Made by a program: the position numbers and the translations under genes | From: Coprinellus micaceus | Taxonomy: Eukaryota > Basidiomycota > Agaricomycetes > Agaricales > Psathyrellaceae | NCBI GenBank assembly: GCA_951394405.1 | Contig: OX596338.1 | Span: 4,526,001-4,590,000 of the forward strand | Length of the DNA stretch: 64,000 nucleotides | Direction of reading: 5' to 3' | Shown: one piece after another, positions 11,964-25,000 of the stretch | Position numbering within the stretch: the stretch's first letter is position 1 | Layout of the letters: every line of letters begins with the position of its first letter | Notes under the pieces: model-generated | Database searches by the model: none | Told to the model about the DNA's origin: nothing | What the model saw: the letters and a program-made list of their open reading frames with translations, nothing else

Positions 11964-14900
11964 CTTTATAGTCCTTCCACCTTTTTACGACTCGGGCATG
12001 ACGATATACGACACCTACTCTGACTGTGCTACTCTGTTTGACAACGCTTTGTGTCTCCCTCCCACGTACGACTATTTCCTCTGTACAATAGACGACCATC
12101 TCCTGTTAGTTCTGAATGCCACACTTGCGCTATCGGCAGTCGCTTCCGTCTCTATCCCGCCTCGTGGCCGCAGACGGCGGAAGTTGGGTCTCCGCAGAAG
12201 TGCAATACGCTCAAAGTCAGGGATCGAAATGAATGAATACGGGAAGCCACGTCGAAGCCGCCAAATTCTTGGTCGAGGGGTTCTCGGGCATAAGGAGAGG
12301 TGAGTTCGATATCGGATCTGTCAAGTATGTCCTCCGAGTACTAGACGTACCACGTTGGCACAAATTCCCGTCCAAAATGAGGGGGAGATCAAGAGCAACA
12401 GAACCGCGTTCGAAAACGCAATCATGGTGCGGATTAGCGAAGCGGCCCGCACGGTGCGACAAGGTATTGAAGTTGAGTTGGAGGAAGAGCTGGAGGGCGA
12501 GGCGTAGCGACGCAATCTTCCTATACCTTGATACGAGTCGCTGGTGGTGTCCCAACGAATAGCGATTAGTTTTCATTGTCCAAGCGCCGACGCTGGATAG
12601 TGGGCATGGATCAAGTGTGCCCTCTTGATAATAATGGATGAATCAGTTAATCAGGGCCTACCATGGGCGCACGTACAAGCCTAGAGCGTTTCTGAGGGAG
12701 TGAATCCCGAAATGCAGAACGAGATGGAGTGTGCGGTAGTGGGTGCAACGTAGCATGATCTCGTGTGCGTCCCTGATCGACCTCCGTCATCGGAACTCTA
12801 CAGTGCGGAGGGTTCTTGATATTTGATCACCCATACCTCAAAAAAAGGATAAACCGCCCAGTGGGCATTGGGGGACATGGTCTTTGTGGAACCGAAGCAT
12901 CAAACCGCAGGCTGGAGACGTAGCAGACGAATACCAAATATAGTCAACCAAACAGCGATGAGATCGCCGAAGGCTCTCCCTCTCTCTCGATGTAGGCGCA
13001 CTCAATCACGTTTCCCACCTCCGCTTCCTTCTACGCGTCGCCTCCTTCTCCCACCAGGGAACCGACAAGATCCGCCCCTGGTTAGCGAGGAGCGCAGTGA
13101 AGTCCGGGTCGCCCTCCCCGCCGTTACCCCTTCGGCTACTGTTTCGCCCCTCGTTTGACGAATCAGGTGGGTAGATGCACGAAACGAGGTCGTTACGCAT
13201 ACGTTATGCCCGGTCCTACGGCCCCTTATACGAAACGTCACCCAGGACCGCGGAAGTCAGATCGTGGAGGGAACCTTGATGGATTCGGCGTCTAGCCTTC
13301 ACTATCGCGAGCACCACCACGGCGTCCACCGTAGGAAGGTGAAGTCGACGGTCGTTTACCGACATCCGACGGGGACGTAGGGATGGGTACGGCGCGGGAT
13401 AGTCAATCTTCCGGGACTTGGATTGGGGATAACGACGAGCGAGCATGACCATGGGGAATAGGGAGCTTGCGGGGCCCGGGTTTGGAGTCCTAGAGTTGGA
13501 GGGAGAGCCGGTTAGCGTGAGATCGACGAACCAGGAAACAACGGGAGAAAACCCCAGGGGAACAAAGAGTCGAAAAGATGAATAGACACCAAGGGAATTG
13601 AGGTGGTAGGAGGAGGACGAATTGGAGAATGCGAGTGTGAAAGGAGATGTAAGGGGGGAGGATGGATTAAGGAGAAACCATAGCGAGCGAATAATTCAAG
13701 GAAAATGTGAAGGAAACGCCGACTCACTTTATCTAACCCACGACTCCTTGGGTTCTCGACCCATTGTTCGTCCATCCGCGTTACACCTCATTCATCTTCT
13801 TGCTTGCCTCAGTATTTCCCGACATTGTCCTAGGGCGCCGTCGGACTCTGAGCTGTAGGAATCTCGCGGGGATTTCAGGCGCCTCTCGCCGCCGTGCTCT
13901 ACGGGAGGAGTGCCGGTCAGAACCGTCATCGGGCGTATAGGCACGAGCCACGGGAGCATGATGAGCGCAGGAGGTACCTCAATGTCGAATGATAGAAGGG
14001 GAGGCTAACGCAGAAGAATGCATAAGAGAACGAGAGAAAGAAGCGGAACTGGCAGCACCGAGGAGATTAGGATCGAGGACAGGGAAGGCCACAACAAAGA
14101 GATGATGCGTAACGGTACAGTAGGAAGGAATAGAATTTCACGAACACGATTCCACAATCTAGATATAGATACACGAGAAATTTTTGAAATGGAGGTGAGA
14201 AATGGACGCGGGAAGTATGGGGAAGCCAAAACGTCGAAAGTCATGGTAGCCTTACAGCTGTGAGCAAGAGGACCGTAGACCGAGGTTTCCGCACGGTGGG
14301 GAGCGCTGAGGGATCGAGTACATCAGTGAAACATAGCCCGTAGCTGCAGAGCAAAGCGAACGTACCTTCGAGGAGGAAACGGGGCTGTTGAGCTCCTGCT
14401 ACTCGTCGTTCTCCACCTTGCGACACCACCCACTGATCTCCCCAACGCCGACAGCAGCCTGCTCAAACGACGTGCTTGGCGATCCTAAATCAACTCGTTA
14501 CCACCTGCCTGTACGCCGAAGGTTGGATGGTTGGAGCGAGTTCGCAGAGATTCGACATGACCGTGTGAAGGAGAGCGGGAAAAGTCGATTTGGGATCAGC
14601 CCCCTTCGTCACAGGGCCCGTGCGCTGGTTCCGGGATTTAAGCGCCCAACACAGTGGTCCGACTAAATCCGATTCACTCTGCAATGATATGTCTATGTCT
14701 TCGTTGTTGTGTGTCTCCCCTTTCGTATATACTACTTAGGTCTTTTCAGTCCATTCTTCAAAGCTTCACGTCCTGCGATTCTTATAGCAATCTGCAGCCG
14801 TGAAAATGTCATGCGCTTCGGTGGGCAGAATACACCAACACGAGGTGAACAGGGGCGGGTTGTAGGATAATTATCTCACTAGGGGAGTTACAAGGTGGGT

Positions 14901-15026
14901 ATACTATGGAGAAACATTTGAAAGGGGAAGAGCATACTGAACATTCGGTGAGGTTGCAAACGCCTGAGAAGGAAGTGATAGGAAATTGGTCCAGGTATAG
15001 ATAGATAGGGGAGACGATTCATGCCC
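11964..15026. other. No supported gene
   Basis: Open frames of 60-125 codons occur on both strands (for example 11998-12303), but none has motifs, signal peptides or convincing introns. A ggatttaagcgcccaac word occurs at 14635-14650. Possible small unrecognised genes cannot be excluded. Confidence 0.4.
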
Positions 15027-16004
15027 TCATTTCTTCCCTCCCTTCCCCTTCCCCGCAGCAGGAGTCTTCTTCAAGCTGCCGCCCCCACTCGCGACCTTAC
15101 GTTTGGCAGAAACTACCGCCTTGCCCTTCCCCCGTGCCGCGCTCGCCGTCTTCCCTTTACTCGATGTTGGTGCCGGCGGGCCACCCATAGCCTGAATCGC
15201 AGCCTGCTGAATTCTTTCGAGCTCAGCCGCCGCGGTCTTCCAAATGTTGTCTGGGACGGTAACCTTCAACACAGACATGTTTTTCATGTCCCCAGGGATT
15301 ACGTCGGTATCACTCTGCTCCGCCCCTTTCCAAACAATATGGATATCATCCCAAAGGACCGTTCCGTGAAGCTCCCCCTGTATGTGCTCGCGCACCTTGT
15401 CCCATTTATCCTTCCCCTTCGTAACCTCGACGGTTCGTAAATAGTCACCGCCTGGATGCATTATCGCGAGTCTGATGTTATTTTGGGCCCGCCGTTCCAA
15501 GATGTCGTCCCAATCTTCCATGAGGTCGCGTGTAGCATAGCGCGAGCTCAAGAGGGAGTCGATCAAATCCCGGGCAAACAGGAGATCGTCGTAGTCGGGG
15601 GCAAAGGAGCGGGCATAAAATGGCCCTATGTCGTCCTCGTCGCGAACATCGAAGCGATCTTCGAAGCCTCGGGTGTCGAGTGTAGTGCCAATCTCGCTGG
15701 ATCTACCGTAAATATTGCCATACTGCCAGTAGGATCCACCGTCAGCATGCATTTCATCGAGAGTGCGAAGGGAGTCAGCAGTCATACCTCCGTGGCACGA
15801 ACTACTGTGCATAACAGGGAGGAGATAAATATGAGCAAACCCGGGAGTAAGGTCATCGGTGCAGGTTAAGTGCTGAGTGTGAGGGGTACGGCGTTCGGAC
15901 TGGGGCAGAATTCCGTGTGCGAAAGAGGTGAGGTGTGACTGGGACGAGTGTAAGACGATATTTGGATGCTCTGAATTGTCGAGGGACCAATGGCTTTTAT
16001 GCAC
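15027..16004 (-). CDS. Uncharacterised protein with Lys/Gly-rich basic tail
   Basis: An uninterrupted frame of up to 325 codons. The 5' end is uncertain: the first ~70 residues look like leader sequence, and an in-frame Met at MHSSSCHGG is a plausible start. An upstream frame to 16144 begins with a signal-like MITLYCSLLLAVCAQ and could be a spliced first exon. The core is acidic and helical (RSFAPDYDDLLFARDLIDSL), then RLAIMHPGGDYLRTVEVTKG and VLKVTVPDNIWKTAAAELER. The tail is an Ala/Ser/Lys/Gly run (SKGKTASAARGKGKAV to GKGKGGKK) resembling nucleic-acid-binding or nuclear-localising tails. I do not recognise a family. Confidence 0.65.
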   Translation of the reverse strand: MHKSHWSLDNSEHPNIVLHSSQSHLTSFAHGILPQSERRTPHTQHLTCTDDLTPGFAHIYLLPVMHSSSCHGGMTADSLRTLDEMHADGGSYWQYGNIYGRSSEIGTTLDTRGFEDRFDVRDEDDIGPFYARSFAPDYDDLLFARDLIDSLLSSRYATRDLMEDWDDILERRAQNNIRLAIMHPGGDYLRTVEVTKGKDKWDKVREHIQGELHGTVLWDDIHIVWKGAEQSDTDVIPGDMKNMSVLKVTVPDNIWKTAAAELERIQQAAIQAMGGPPAPTSSKGKTASAARGKGKAVVSAKRKVASGGGSLKKTPAAGKGKGGKK

Positions 16005-16613
16005 CTCCGCCAGCTGCAGCCTGTGGGTGGCATCTGGACGCCGATCAAGTCAATCATGGAAGGGGATCTACTGGCTTGAGTTCCCATGACGAGTGTGGAC
16101 TGTGCGCACACTGCTAGGAGCAACGAACAATAAAGTGTGATCAAATTGAACCTACATACAATGATGTTTCATTCTCACTGCGCGTCTCTCATCCCGAAGC
16201 CGCCCCCGTGCTCCAACGAGTCACTCTGCGTGAAGGATAACCAGATTCTTTGCTGGTCGTAATTCACTTCACTGACTGGAAGGTAAACCCACTCGAAGCA
16301 ACGCTCCGTTCGGGGTCTCACAATTCTGTGGGAAAGAGAAGAAGGGCCGACCACTGCGGCGTGTGCGGTCGGTGGGTGCCTGCGATATCAACCTCATCTA
16401 TCTCTTTCACAGGATTGGGCGATGCTCAGAGTCTTGGGTGGATTGAGACAATAACTCGGCGGGCTCGTATTGTGTACAATTAGTGGGCGCCAGCTCCCTG
16501 CGCCGGGCGCTCGTTGAGGGTCTACTTCGGGTTGGTCATGCGCCGAGGCCTCGCGTCCGACAACTATCGCACTGCACAGAAAGGTCGTAACTTGATGGGA
16601 CAACACAAGAACA

Positions 16614-17162
16614 TCAGCTGCAGTTAATCAGTACTATTGGCCATACAAATAAAGCACACCGAGTACCGCATTCGAAGTTGAGGGAAGAGGAAAGGGTGAG
16701 ATAACATCGCGGTGTTGCATTGAGGGTGCACCTCTGTGTGCCCAATATCAACGTTGAGCCAGAGGTTAAACCAAGCGGGGGAAATACGAAGAGCTGAATA
16801 AAGTTGTAAACATCAGGTGGAAGTCGACGCAGCAGCCCGTGATTGTTCAGCATCACTTGGATCTGCCGCGGCCCCAAAGGGTTCGACGTGAGCGACGCTG
16901 CCCCACGACGTCCACGGGCGATAGGACAAGGGGAGAGAAACCCCAGCGTTTCCAGCAAGGAGATCATGGAGCGCCGTTGTTGAAACGGAAGTAACGCCAT
17001 TTTAAAAAGAGGAGTCCAGTTGAAGACACGGTCATTGTGGAGCGGAGATAGGGTTCGCGGTGTTAACCGTACTTCCCCAGCGTCAAAGATCCGGGATAGG
17101 GTTTCTAGCGGCAGAGCATCGAGATGTGGGTGATTAGAGAACTCAGGAGTCAACCTAACCAA
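16614..17162 (-). CDS. F-box-like ORF, 182 aa, probably partial
   Basis: The N-terminal region contains HLDALPLETLSRIFDAGEV, which matches the L-P-x-E-x-L-x-x-I-F core of fungal F-box-like domains that dock on Skp1 in SCF ubiquitin ligases. The rest (for example LPPDVYNFIQLFVFPPLG) is unrecognised and ends early for an F-box protein, which usually has 400-600 residues. It lies next to a full F-box gene (17856). It may be a truncated relic or a first exon. Confidence 0.4.
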   Translation of the reverse strand: MVRLTPEFSNHPHLDALPLETLSRIFDAGEVRLTPRTLSPLHNDRVFNWTPLFKMALLPFQQRRSMISLLETLGFLSPCPIARGRRGAASLTSNPLGPRQIQVMLNNHGLLRRLPPDVYNFIQLFVFPPLGLTSGSTLILGTQRCTLNATPRCYLTLSSSLNFECGTRCALFVWPIVLINCS

Positions 17163-17855
17163 CCCCGCAAGTGCTGAGGATCGTCTCCATAGAGGGAAGC
17201 CTATGCAACTAACCCATATTCGACGTGTACTTCTCCCAATGTGGCTGGCCTGGTGAGCCGCTCCGTTATCGCACCCTAATTGGACCTCATTGCGAGCAAC
17301 CTTGCTATGTGGAGAATGCAGTAACGTTCCAGCACCGTTCGTTCCAGCTTAAACGGTTATTCGGCGTCCTACGGGGTCTTCCAGCCTTCCTCTCCTCTCG
17401 CATACGTTGCTGGAAATGCCCCTTGAGTTATTTTTACATGTCTGCTTCTCTCGCAGAACGTCACCGTCTGTGACCGGTATCACATCGCCCATGCTACTCG
17501 GCCCAGCGTCCCTTACCGGTGAGCGACGCAATGTTTCTTGTTCATAATGGATCTCTCCAGGGGGTCGTCGCTGCATAAAATCGCGGGTTTGATCACGAAG
17601 ACCCGTGAAAGGCCTCCGAGCCTCTTGTGAAAATATATGCGGCTAGGCTCTGTCATGAACCGAAGGTCTCTCTTATAGGTCAATTCATGGATGAACTAGA
17701 ACGATCGATTGTGATTGGGGCTCCACCAGGCATGACACGAGGACGAATACCTCCGTGGTTCTGGACAAACGATCGATCCGAACCTCATTTCTCTTCCTCT
17801 CCCCGCATCCAAGCACTCTCAACCTCAGTGAGTAAACCGACGTACCGAGCCAGCC

Positions 17856-19774
17856 ATGGCAGAACCCACCGAGGTAAGAGCAACGGTGCCGTGCCAACTC
17901 AATATTGAGCTCATTGTACCTAGATCGACTGCACCTTCACTGAACGACTCGCGACGAACTACGCGGCCACTCCTGAGGAGGCTCCTCTGGTGAAAAGGGT
18001 AATTGAGGATCATCGAGCGGTCATTCGCGACCTCTGCGCTGAGCTCCGGGATCTCGACTGGGCAATCGCTGAACTTGTCCGCCGGAGAGAAGTGGTCGAA
18101 GTCCTGGAATGCCACCATCGCGATATCGCCGCTCGTCACGCTGGCCTCTTATCCCGCGCACGTGCGATCCCGCCTGAGGTTCTATCCCTGATCTTTACCT
18201 TTCTCCCGAAGAACCTTGAGCTTGCTATGGTTGGGGACCCAAGCTCCCCGGACCGTAAACGTAACATCGCCACCAGCATTGTTCGGGTAAGCCAAGTCTC
18301 AAGGCAATGGCGTGCATTGGCCCTCAGCGACCCTCTGTTGTGGGCTCAAGTCCCGGTAGAGTCCATCCCTGAGTATCCCACAAAGGCCCAGCCCCAAGAC
18401 TCACGTCTCCTGTCGTTCTCGAAGTGTATGGCGGCGAGAACCCGCATGGTCGCAGAATTCATATCTCGATCTGCGGGGTTGCCTATCACATTCAGGATCA
18501 CCGCGAGAGACCCGGCTCTGTCGAGAGATCCCACCCTATCAACCGGAAACACATTCTTCGAGGCTGTGGCCCCTCTCGTCGACACCCTTCGGAGCGCACG
18601 ATGGAAATACGTCACCATCACGCTCTCCAATACGGGTCAGAACTCTCCCTTTCGTCGATTATTTCCAGTCCCTGCGCATAGTTCAGGGATCTTGGAGAGG
18701 TTAGATGTGCAATGCTTGACCTCCTTTACGAGAGGGAATCCCGATCTCACTATGCCGCTCTTCCCGGAATCAGGACATCCTTTCAAACTCGGGCACGTCG
18801 ATATCGACTATCCCTTATATCTCCTATCTACATCCACCGCTGGATTGGACTGGTCATCTCTGACCGAGCTCTCGCTAGGTCCGATTGCTGAGGATGACGC
18901 TCGAAGTCACAGCCAATTCTTCACCGAGCACGCTCTGCGAGTGCTGGAAAAATGCAAGAACCTCGTGAAATGCGACATCCACACCGAGATTCGCATAATG
19001 CGCGTACCTCGCGCCGCGCCCGTCCAACCACTTCATTTCGTAACCCTCCCTCGTCTCCGGACAATTAGTGTCCCCGACGAATGGGTTCCCACAGGCCTCC
19101 CCACTGCACTTGTTCTACCGTCTCTCCGATGCTTAGACGTGGTACTCTCCCATTTCCAAGTGTGCCATCTGTCAGACGAATTGATGAGCCCACTACCATT
19201 GTTCATCACCAACTTCGGATCTCAGCTCACGGACGTTACCTTCAGCTACGCGGGCCTCACGTCGATGGCGATCAGGTACTGCCTGGAGCATCTGCCGAAC
19301 GTCATCTCTTTGACAATGGTGTCATCGAATCATGAAATGGCTGAAGCTCCAGCTGGACCGCGCTACTTCAACACCGAGCATGGTGGCAGGATCGACGGTG
19401 CGCTCCTCGACCTGCTCACGCCGAAGCTAGACGGAACCCGATCTCGGCTTGTTGGGACGTACCTATGTCCAAAGCTGGAGGAACTCACCTGCCTTGATAT
19501 GCGCGAACCCGGCGTTCGCGTTGGGTGGATGAAGTTGATTAGTGCGAGGCGGTCAACGGGGCGGAGCGGAGCGATTACCTGGCTGCGTACCGCTAACCTT
19601 CGGTTCTCACCTCCCAGGCGACCAAGTCAAGTTGATGCCGAGGGGGGTTCGAGCGTCGGTGATTCAATGTACGCCTCGTGGGAGGACCTCGTTCAGTGGG
19701 TCCGGGGGTTGTTCATGGAAAGCGGAGTCGACGGTATACGGATCGGAGCGGTGGGTCCTAAACATTGGGTTTAG
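17856..19774 (+). CDS. F-box protein with LRR-like C-terminal region, 622 aa
   Basis: Exon 1 (17856-17873) encodes MAEPTE; a 50-nt intron (17874-17923, GTAAGA...CTAG) joins it to a 617-codon exon. The protein begins with a charged helix or coiled coil (RVIEDHRAVIRDLCAELRDL, then VRRREVVEVLECH). The F-box follows (RAIPPEVLSLIFTFLP ... VSRQWRALALSDPLLWAQV), and then irregular Leu-rich repeats (for example LRTISVPDEW, LRCLDVVLSHFQVC, LEELTCLDMREPG). This is the standard basidiomycete F-box layout. It probably acts as a substrate adaptor of an SCF E3 ligase; the substrate is unknown. The frame is fully open. Confidence 0.88.
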
Positions 19775-20061
19775 GGTACACAAATTTGGAGCAATTTCCA
19801 GAGCTACGAAGTGAGGAAAGGGACACAGGGATCTCTAGTATGTATCTAAGCGTCTTTCGTTTCAGTTATGAGGCCTACGGGGATTACTACCATTCGAAAT
19901 CGGGGGAAGGGTGGGTCAAGGTCTATGAAACCAACAATATGTACATGTTCGAGGACATCCGGCGTGGAATACAAATGTATGGTGCAGGCAAAGGTGACGA
20001 AATAAGGCAGACAAGAGATAGGCCATCAGTGGGCCGATGAATTGAACCCGCATAACCGAGC

Positions 20062-20814
20062 CTACAACTGTGAGCGGAGGTCTTGCAACTCGTAAATCCG
20101 TCGTCGGACAGCGTACGAACAGCCAAAGAAGATGACCTTGGCATGCGGCCAGATGCGCTCCTCCGTATCCACCATGACACGCCTCAGCTCACGGACGAAG
20201 TCCTCGATGAGGAACGCGCAGCTATCGATGATGAGCTCGGGCCCCTCCCATGCAGCGAGAACGTCAATGAACCCTTCGAGCTGCGGAGGAATTCGACCAA
20301 GCGTGAGACGATCGCAGTTCGGTAAGCCCTCGATGGACGAGCAACCGCCCAAATAGAGTTCCTGCAGATCGAAACATGTGAGGAAGAAGGAGAGTGATGG
20401 TCCGTGGGTGTCGTTGACGACGAGTTCGGGTACTCGGATGCGCCCGTACGTGGTAATGCATGCCGGCGTATAGGGAGGATAGTCTGAGTTGGGGAGGGTG
20501 AACTGCGTGATGGAGATCCTCTTGGCTGCACGCATATCCACCATGGCGTGGAAGAAGAACTCCATATCGACGTAGTCATTAAAGTAGCTGGTACACCGAG
20601 TCAGGTGTAGGATAGTGAGCGATTTGGCGGTTGACAGCGTGGCTTCAAGTGTTCTGTATCGGGAGTAGTTTGCTAGTAGGTCTTGGACGAAAACGGTGCC
20701 GTCTATAATAAGGTGCTTGACGCTACCATCGGTGGGGTAGAACTGGACGCGCTGGGAAGGGTTGACGTGGAGCTCCATCGTGCTTGGGTTGGGAATATCA
20801 GCTGTTCGGAACAC
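20062..20814 (-). CDS. F-box/LRR-type protein, C-terminal part (5' truncated or missing exons)
   Basis: 250 codons rich in Leu-repeat-like segments (VKHLIIDGTVFVQDLL, SLTILHLTRCTSYF, DLQELYLGGCSSIEGLPNCD) and ending in the ERIWPHAKVIFFG region common to basidiomycete F-box tails. No F-box motif lies upstream on the same strand within about 500 bp. A cgaacag acceptor just before ADIPNPSTMEL suggests the frame begins inside an exon. Its tail resembles the one at 32243-32806 (LPxCxRLTL, PIWP/RIWPH). It may be a decayed gene. Confidence 0.5.
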   Translation of the reverse strand: MFRTADIPNPSTMELHVNPSQRVQFYPTDGSVKHLIIDGTVFVQDLLANYSRYRTLEATLSTAKSLTILHLTRCTSYFNDYVDMEFFFHAMVDMRAAKRISITQFTLPNSDYPPYTPACITTYGRIRVPELVVNDTHGPSLSFFLTCFDLQELYLGGCSSIEGLPNCDRLTLGRIPPQLEGFIDVLAAWEGPELIIDSCAFLIEDFVRELRRVMVDTEERIWPHAKVIFFGCSYAVRRRIYELQDLRSQL

Positions 20815-22034
20815 GACCGTTAATCAACGGAGTAATCCTGAAGTGTCAGTCAGATGAGGACGAAGTACGCTGCAGTCCCATGCGTACCAGGTATTCAGAG
20901 TGGGATGTATGGTATACTGGAGGTGGGCAGGGAAGATCTTCTGGGGAGAAAAAGGTTTCCAGCGCGAGATCATATACGATACTGCAAATTCGCAAATGGG
21001 CAATATGAGATGCGGATGCCGACCCTTTACAGAACTCCTCTTACCTCAATGCTCCCCATTATGCCCACTATACTTTGTGACAAGGTGCCTCAAGGTGTCC
21101 GCAGCTGGGAAATTGGAAATTGGGGATGTTAGCTCGCGACCGGCAGAATCTTCGGTCACCTTCGTTCCACCAATCGTCCTAAGTCTCGATATTGACGTAT
21201 ATCTCGTAGAGCGAAGTCTCCGCTGATGAGAACCCTCTCAGAATACTGGATTGTCGCTGATCTACAGTCTCTACATGTCTGCTACCGAATCCCCCAGCCC
21301 CAGGTAACCCATGACTCTATTTACGCCACAGCGTGCAGGGACCCCTCGTGCCTGTTCACGCGCCCAGATAACGAGCCTGTTGTCCCGCAATTTCACATAC
21401 CGACAGGCAGAGTGATGCCATACTAGGGTCAGGGGACGATACATAGTCAGTGCACCCTCGAAACGAGGTAGATATCCGCGTACTTCCGAGGGAGCTGAGA
21501 CCTCGTGTACCGAGAAGCATGGGTTGAGTCACGGGCGCTTAATTTCTACACAGCACTTTGAGGGTGATATGCTCGCGCCCTGATGAGAGTTGGTGTCATC
21601 CCATACTGCAGGCACTTAAGCGATTCGGGTAAGAGTCTGCGAGGGGAGATCGATAGAGTGGATGTCCTGATACGACTCATATGACCGCCATCGTACCCAG
21701 ACGTCGACTGTAATTGCGATTACAAATCCTCTCCCTCTAAATCGAAACGCAGCTCCGGAACTAAGCTCATTGGATTCCATTACATGCATAGATGGCATTT
21801 TCGCGATCGCGCTTTCCTCAAATTCTCATCGTGTCGTTTGTTCCGTATGCACGAAGTACCTTTCGCGGCGCTCACATCCATGACCAATATTCGCCCTTTC
21901 GAACTTGCTTCGCAGTCGTTTTCATGGAGGTACATGAATCTATAAACTATATTCTAGACCATCTATTAAGTCCAGCACGAGCGTATGTAAGAGTCTGGGC
22001 GGAAATGGCGATTTTCCAGCAGGGGAATTGACAG
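20815..22034. other. No supported gene
   Basis: Only short frames without motifs. The word acgggcgcttaat occurs at about 21533. Confidence 0.4.
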
Positions 22035-25000
22035 GATAGGGGCGTGGGAGCGAGCGTTTACCAGCTCGGCTTCCCGGCATCGATGACGACAATGGTTGCT
22101 CTTGACCACCGTGACCTTCCCGTCGTACCCTCCGCCGCTGACCTTCCAGATCTCGTTTCTTTCTCAAGGATTAGGGGGATGAGTGTACATGTCGGGCTGT
22201 TTGAGGCCTCGGATCGGCGCTGTACTTCCACGTTGGGACGGCGTCTCCTTCATGTTCTCAGGTGCGCTTCTTATGTCGCTTCTCAAGTCCAACCCGGCTA
22301 AAAGCTTGATATTCTCCTCAGGACTGCCCATCGAAGCTCAGTCTCGCATACCTAGTTATATTCAAGGTCAATCACGCAGAATAGTTACTAGTCAAATGCG
22401 CTGCGCTCGCGTCGTCGGCCCTCTTGGCGGTTCAACTTCGTGAGTCGGTGGACGGAGGAGAATGACTCGGGATGAATGCTAGGTACGTCCTTGCATTATT
22501 CAATATGTGGTAAACCCCCCTCATACGCAAAATCGGCTAGGAAGGCACAATCTAACCTTGAACAGCGGCGTGCAACATCAGAGCATCCCAACGTCGTCCG
22601 CCAACCCTACTGTCGAGTTCCAGCTCCAACCTGTGTCCTGTGCGTTCTGAACTCGCGCACCGACCTCCCCAGTCCCCTCTCTCTGGAACCGGATTCGCCC
22701 CGTCGTCTCATCACCCTTCTCAACGTTCCAGGCAGACGACCGACGACCGGCACCTGCCCACCCAACTCGTCCACTCCCCCCGCATCCACCTACCCAGGGG
22801 ACGTCCATCTACACTGCGGGATTCTTTGGCGCTCGTGACCTGGATGGGTACCAGGAATCGAACATCCGTTCGAGTGGGAGAATTTGAAGTGGGAAGTGGG
22901 AAGTGTGAGGGCTGCTGGCATGGGACGTAGTGGATCGAGGTGCGTACGCGGTTCACGAGACTTTGTTTTGGAGCTCTTACATATGCTTCCCAGTAGATCA
23001 CCAGGTAGTCTCTCGCTGTATTACGGTAGCTTGCAGTACAAATGCATTTCTCCCCGAAAACGCCCTGTGTCGATCTGCGTTGATCCTCCTCGACTTCAAT
23101 TCGTCCCCTTTCCGCCACTGGTTCCGCCTCTCCTTCCCCGGCTACTGCCTAGCGGTCTCGATGCGCTCACTCGCGTTGCTCAGGACGTCCCGGACGTCGC
23201 AAAGACTGACGGCCTCGTCCAAACTGTTTCTCCAGTTCTTCAAGCACGTGTCGAGGCAGTCGGGTGCCTCGATATCCTCGGCGGATGCCCTCGAGTTCCC
23301 GCTTCTGTTGGTAAAGCCGTAACTGTTGGCTTTCTCCCTAGCACCTTCGTTTCTCTCGTGGTGTTCGTCTCGCGCCTACCTGCTTCTCTGGGGATGCGAT
23401 CTCACCCAGCGGCCGTTCTCAGTGGTATCACGCCTTGCGGCGCTTTGAGCCAAGCTGTACGTACCAGCCTTTCCTCCGAAACCTCCGTCTAACCCAACGA
23501 GTAGGACAGTGCCCCTACCCGCCCCATCTCACCTTGGGTCTCCATGCCACTTTCTCGGTCATACCCACCTATCGCCCAGGCTAGGATCTCTTAGCTCGAT
23601 TTCTCGATGTGTGGCTCCGTCCGTCGTGATAGATTCTTCTTCATCCAAAGGACCATGGAGCTCTCCTTTCATACCTGGAGCTTCTCCGGAGTCTTTCGCG
23701 TGGATCCTCAGATGGTTGTCCCTCACTCGGGGGAGTCTAACGGCGTTCCTCAAACGCAGGAAGGGAGAAGTCGAAGCCGCCGAACGGTACGCAAAGATAG
23801 GTGCGTCGTCTGGTGCTCTACTATACCGCACTTCACAGCTGACATCTCCTTTGCTTTCATTATGGGTTGGCCGTAGGTTCTCTAGACGCGGACGACCCAT
23901 GATCAAGACCCCGCCCTTTTCCATCCTTCTGGGGGCCAACGCACAACGGCACTGGGCTACTCGGCAGGGGGACGGCTTGTTGGCCCCGAGCGCGGACCTG
24001 AATGCTCACCAGGTATGGTTCTACCTTTCGTTCGTCTGCGTTCGTATTCCAAACGTCATGCTACCCCGGTGTGCGCATCGTCGATGGGCGAACTAATTCA
24101 ACGCCCAACGCCGGGGTTTGACCGGGAGTGGGTCGACCGCGTGAGGTGCCAGATTACGACCTCGACGGTATGATCTGGTATCTATGGACGAACGTCTGTA
24201 ATACGGCGCGTCGGCGGGTGAAATGACTGTCTTTTTGTCTTGCTAGATTTCATTCAAAGTAGGGTACCGCCGGAGTCTCGAGGTCTACTCCAGGCGGCCT
24301 CCAAGCAATATTCCCGGCGCTCATGCCTTTGGATGCCGTACTGGGTGACGGGGATGAATCCCAGTTCGTTATGGATGGGAGGAAACGGGGAGAAGATTGG
24401 GTGAACACGGTCGAGACTCGAGGGACGTTGGCGTAGAGGTGCGTATTCGTCATTTCAATCCGTCAATCGCGTTCTCGCTCATTCTGGGTCGTAGAATTAA
24501 TGACGACCCTACGGTGGACTCGTGTCTCTCCCAATGAAATATGTTTTCCTTCCATGATCGTCGTCGTCTCTCCTCTTCGGGGACCCACACTCGATCGGTT
24601 TCCCTTCCCTCATTCTTTCCACTATTCTGTGACGTCGCTTGGACGCCTGTACGAGCACTCAAGGACTCATCCTTCGTTCCACGACCCTCGCACATCGTAT
24701 CGAGACCTCGATCAGGCTGTCCACTACCTCGTCGGTCGCTGATTCCAGCGTGTTTCAAAATTCCTCTTCGTTCTCGAGTATCGAGCCCTCTAGATACCTC
24801 CCGTACGGCGTCGGCCCCTCGGCAACCCCTCGGTCTCGTCGCCCGAGCCACGTTTCTGGGGCCACCGCCTTCGTCGTTCGCGGGGCGTTCCGCATCTCCA
24901 ACGTGTATCCGTCTCGATCATTATGACACCAGTGTACCTACCGCCAAATCGTCGAGAACGGCCAGGAGCTCAACAAAGGTGTTGAGCACCCCGGGCTTTG

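Noticed and set aside
11998..12303. 101-codon plus frame after the 7TM gene
   Set aside because: No motif, no promoter, and composition unlike neighbouring genes; could be a small gene but I cannot support it.
24450..24851. 133-codon minus frame in copy A
   Set aside because: Only part of the frame is shared with copy B (30816-31064) and conserved donor-like sites favour the plus strand.
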